This document shows, piece by piece, positions 6,501-7,170 of a DNA stretch of 7,170 nt. The notes beneath the pieces are model-generated. The model worked only from the letters and a program-made list of their open reading frames with translations, was not told the DNA's origin and did no database searches. How positions within the stretch are numbered: the first letter of the stretch is position 1; each line of letters starts with the position of its first letter. A program made the translations under genes and the position numbers. Source of the stretch: Clostridia bacterium (GTDB taxonomy: Bacteria > Bacillota > Clostridia > Saccharofermentanales > Saccharofermentanaceae); contig JADGQQ010000150.1 in the NCBI GenBank assembly GCA_017881645.1, forward strand, positions 1-7,170. Direction: 5' to 3'.

Positions 6501-7170
6501 GATGGTGTCGGATAATAAAGCGGTCCGACAAGCGATTGTATAGCATTTACTTGCAGCGAATGGATGTTGAGGTATTTCATTTCAAGAAGGCTGCTTGTTA
6601 AGGCCAGCCGGAAAATGTCGTCGCTCCGCAGGTCTTTTCTCACATCGTTACTGAGTTTCAGGACAGCTGTTCTTGTCGGGCAATAACCGGTGACAAAGTT
6701 GACAGATACGGATTCATTCGCAGGCACGGCAACAATGACCCGCAGGCTCATGATCGGGTCGATGGAAAATCCGGATCGGCAGGAAAGCGGAAGCCTTGTC
6801 TTCAGTGCAAGCGGTTTGACCTGTGTTCCGCCTCTGCCGATAAAAGCTTTCCGGTCGATTTCAAATTCTGCCGTACGGGCAAATTTGGCATCCGATACGA
6901 CCATATGCATAACCTGTCCGAAAGTATCTTCTTCTGATCTGCTGCGGCGGCTTGCAATCAGCAGATTGCGGTCCGCAACAAATTCCATCTCAAGAAACAG
7001 TTTGCTGAACGCGGGATGCATGGCTTCAGCGACATGGGAGTCATCAATCACCTCCATGTAACTTGTCAGTTCGAAGGACTGATCGCGGTCACTGTGATTT
7101 GTGAGAGTCACTTTCCGGATTTCGAAATTCTCGATCGGAGAAATGGTAATCTCGGTATCCGTATGAATGA
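3575..7170 (-). CDS. Cyclic beta-1,2-glucan synthase/NdvB-like giant protein, C-terminal part (5' end outside window)
   Basis: The frame is open from the right edge to TAG at 3575-3577, giving about 1197 residues with no start. A GTG at 7111 is internal, because conserved sequence (ISPIENFEIRKVTLTNHSDR) crosses it. Visible order: a GT36/GH94-type beta-sandwich (about 7170-6600), a helical linking region with PLYYPTPSYR and GISGDFP (about 6550-6050), a second GH94 beta-sandwich (FNGIGGF to about 5170), then the alpha/alpha-barrel catalytic domain. The barrel has FRDQLQD, HWWQADTGVGVRTRISDDL, GGGDWNDGMNRVG (catalytic acid Asp at 4538-4540 in DWND), GIRENGGQYTHAAIW and GSPYTGKAGWSWYTGSAGWM, followed by a C-terminal beta-sandwich. 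In characterised NdvB/Cgs, this GH94 part phosphorolyses beta-1,2-glucan and controls chain length, while upstream GT84 and glycoamylase-like (GH189) parts polymerise and cyclise. Those parts, if present, lie beyond the window, so a stand-alone GH94-type phosphorylase is not excluded. The DWND acid is intact. Confidence 0.9.
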   Translation of the reverse strand, partial: IHTDTEITISPIENFEIRKVTLTNHSDRDQSFELTSYMEVIDDSHVAEAMHPAFSKLFLEMEFVADRNLLIASRRSRSEEDTFGQVMHMVVSDAKFARTAEFEIDRKAFIGRGGTQVKPLALKTRLPLSCRSGFSIDPIMSLRVIVAVPANESVSVNFVTGYCPTRTAVLKLSNDVRKDLRSDDIFRLALTSSLLEMKYLNIHSLQVNAIQSLVGPLYYPTPSYRDQKEIISRNIRGQSSLWRFGISGDFPIMLLRVKEMRDLQVVKDALLAYEYLCQQTVRVDLVILNEEDECYGQPLLHAIMDLTGTLKVFNRSQQKPSLFILRRFLLTNEESDLLSTVARIVIRRTTGIYAPSYEKAAAKRDLPPDNILLPAGDTSQQFADTETTFQPPVSMEFFNGIGGFAADGQEYEMWLGAGRKTPAPWINVIANASFGFHVSETGSGYTWAGNSRENKLTHWSNDPILDTASEAVYIKDMASGAITSPASLHPGRGQGYQVRHGFGYSVFSHAELGLEQSMTMFAASKDPLKIWLLTIRDHSGHDRSLSVTLFAEWVLGALKEDTAPYIVTQFNTRTELLSARNVYTELDRQRPAFLFSSEPVSSYTGDKRGFKGEGRSVIFPLGLASDKLSGEIGACLDPCGAIQMNLHLAAGESRTIVLGMGQTSQLIEAEDLAVKFRDIQTAQNELETVRKYWGDTLSQVRVKTPNRASDLLMNGWLLYQIISCRVRARSAFYQCGGAIGFRDQLQDVLALLDIDSTFAAEQIRLCSAHQFIEGDVQHWWQADTGVGVRTRISDDLLWLPYAAAEFVEHTGKMNLLSEKMPYLEGDILEPGQSEKMFQPRISEKTDTIYRHCLSAIDRASQFGTNGLPLMGGGDWNDGMNRVGIGGKGESVWLGWFYYTVIRKFLPVCLKMKDQARYNQLSGLAEMVRSNIEKNAWDGRWYMRGFFDNGNPLGSHINEECQIDSISQSWAVLSEAADPVRAKQALESAEHYLVHHDEGVIQLLTPPFNTSANDPGYIKGYFPGIRENGGQYTHAAIWLAMANAKAGKGREAFELVHMMNPISSTSTVKDVARYEKEPYVMSADVYMGSPYTGKAGWSWYTGSAGWMYQCCLHSLLGVSRRGDRLFINPAFPAIYPSWQMDYRTGKALYRIRFKNDSGRGTAVSTITVDGTLQKDNSFLLRDDSVTHYVIVTLTADIE

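Overview
The window looks like a chromosomal stretch from a low-to-moderate GC bacterium, most likely Bacillota (Clostridia or Paenibacillus-like). This rests on purine-rich Shine-Dalgarno sites, a lipobox lipoprotein signal, a membrane-anchored glycerophosphodiesterase and a giant NdvB-like glucan protein. The assignment is an inference from gene style; there is no marker gene. There is no RNA gene, insertion sequence or CRISPR array that I can see.

Layout, left to right. At 75-170 (+) lies a short peptide that reads like the first 25 or so residues of a GNAT acetyltransferase and then stops; it is probably a gene remnant. At 241-1086 (-) is an intact, membrane-anchored glycerophosphodiester phosphodiesterase. 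A divergent intergenic region (1087-1468) holds a candidate promoter, a 7-bp inverted repeat and a small hairpin. At 1469-2496 (+) is a lipoprotein endo-beta-glucanase of family GH16 (laminarinase type) that looks damaged. An in-frame TAG replaces an expected Gln codon, a frameshift follows the catalytic domain, and only the two ends of what looks like a C-terminal carbohydrate-binding module remain. At 2597-3568 (+) is an intact Rieske non-heme iron oxygenase, with its own plausible promoter and Shine-Dalgarno site. Converging on it with a 6-nt gap, and running off the right edge, is the C-terminal part (3575 to beyond 7170, -) of a very large cyclic beta-1,2-glucan synthase/NdvB-like protein. 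The visible part contains the beta-sandwich and GH94 phosphorylase-like domains, with the catalytic DWND motif intact.

How the genes relate. Two of the four main loci act on beta-glucans (GH16 endo-glucanase; NdvB/GH94-type protein), and the phosphodiesterase acts on glycerophosphodiesters outside the membrane. Orientations alternate (-, +, +, -), so this is not one operon. The GH16 and Rieske genes are co-directional but are separated by a weak hairpin and a candidate promoter. I see no convincing novel system. The best leads are the multi-lesion decay of the GH16-CBM gene, the Rieske oxygenase without a visible reductase, and the close convergence of the Rieske gene with the giant glucan gene.
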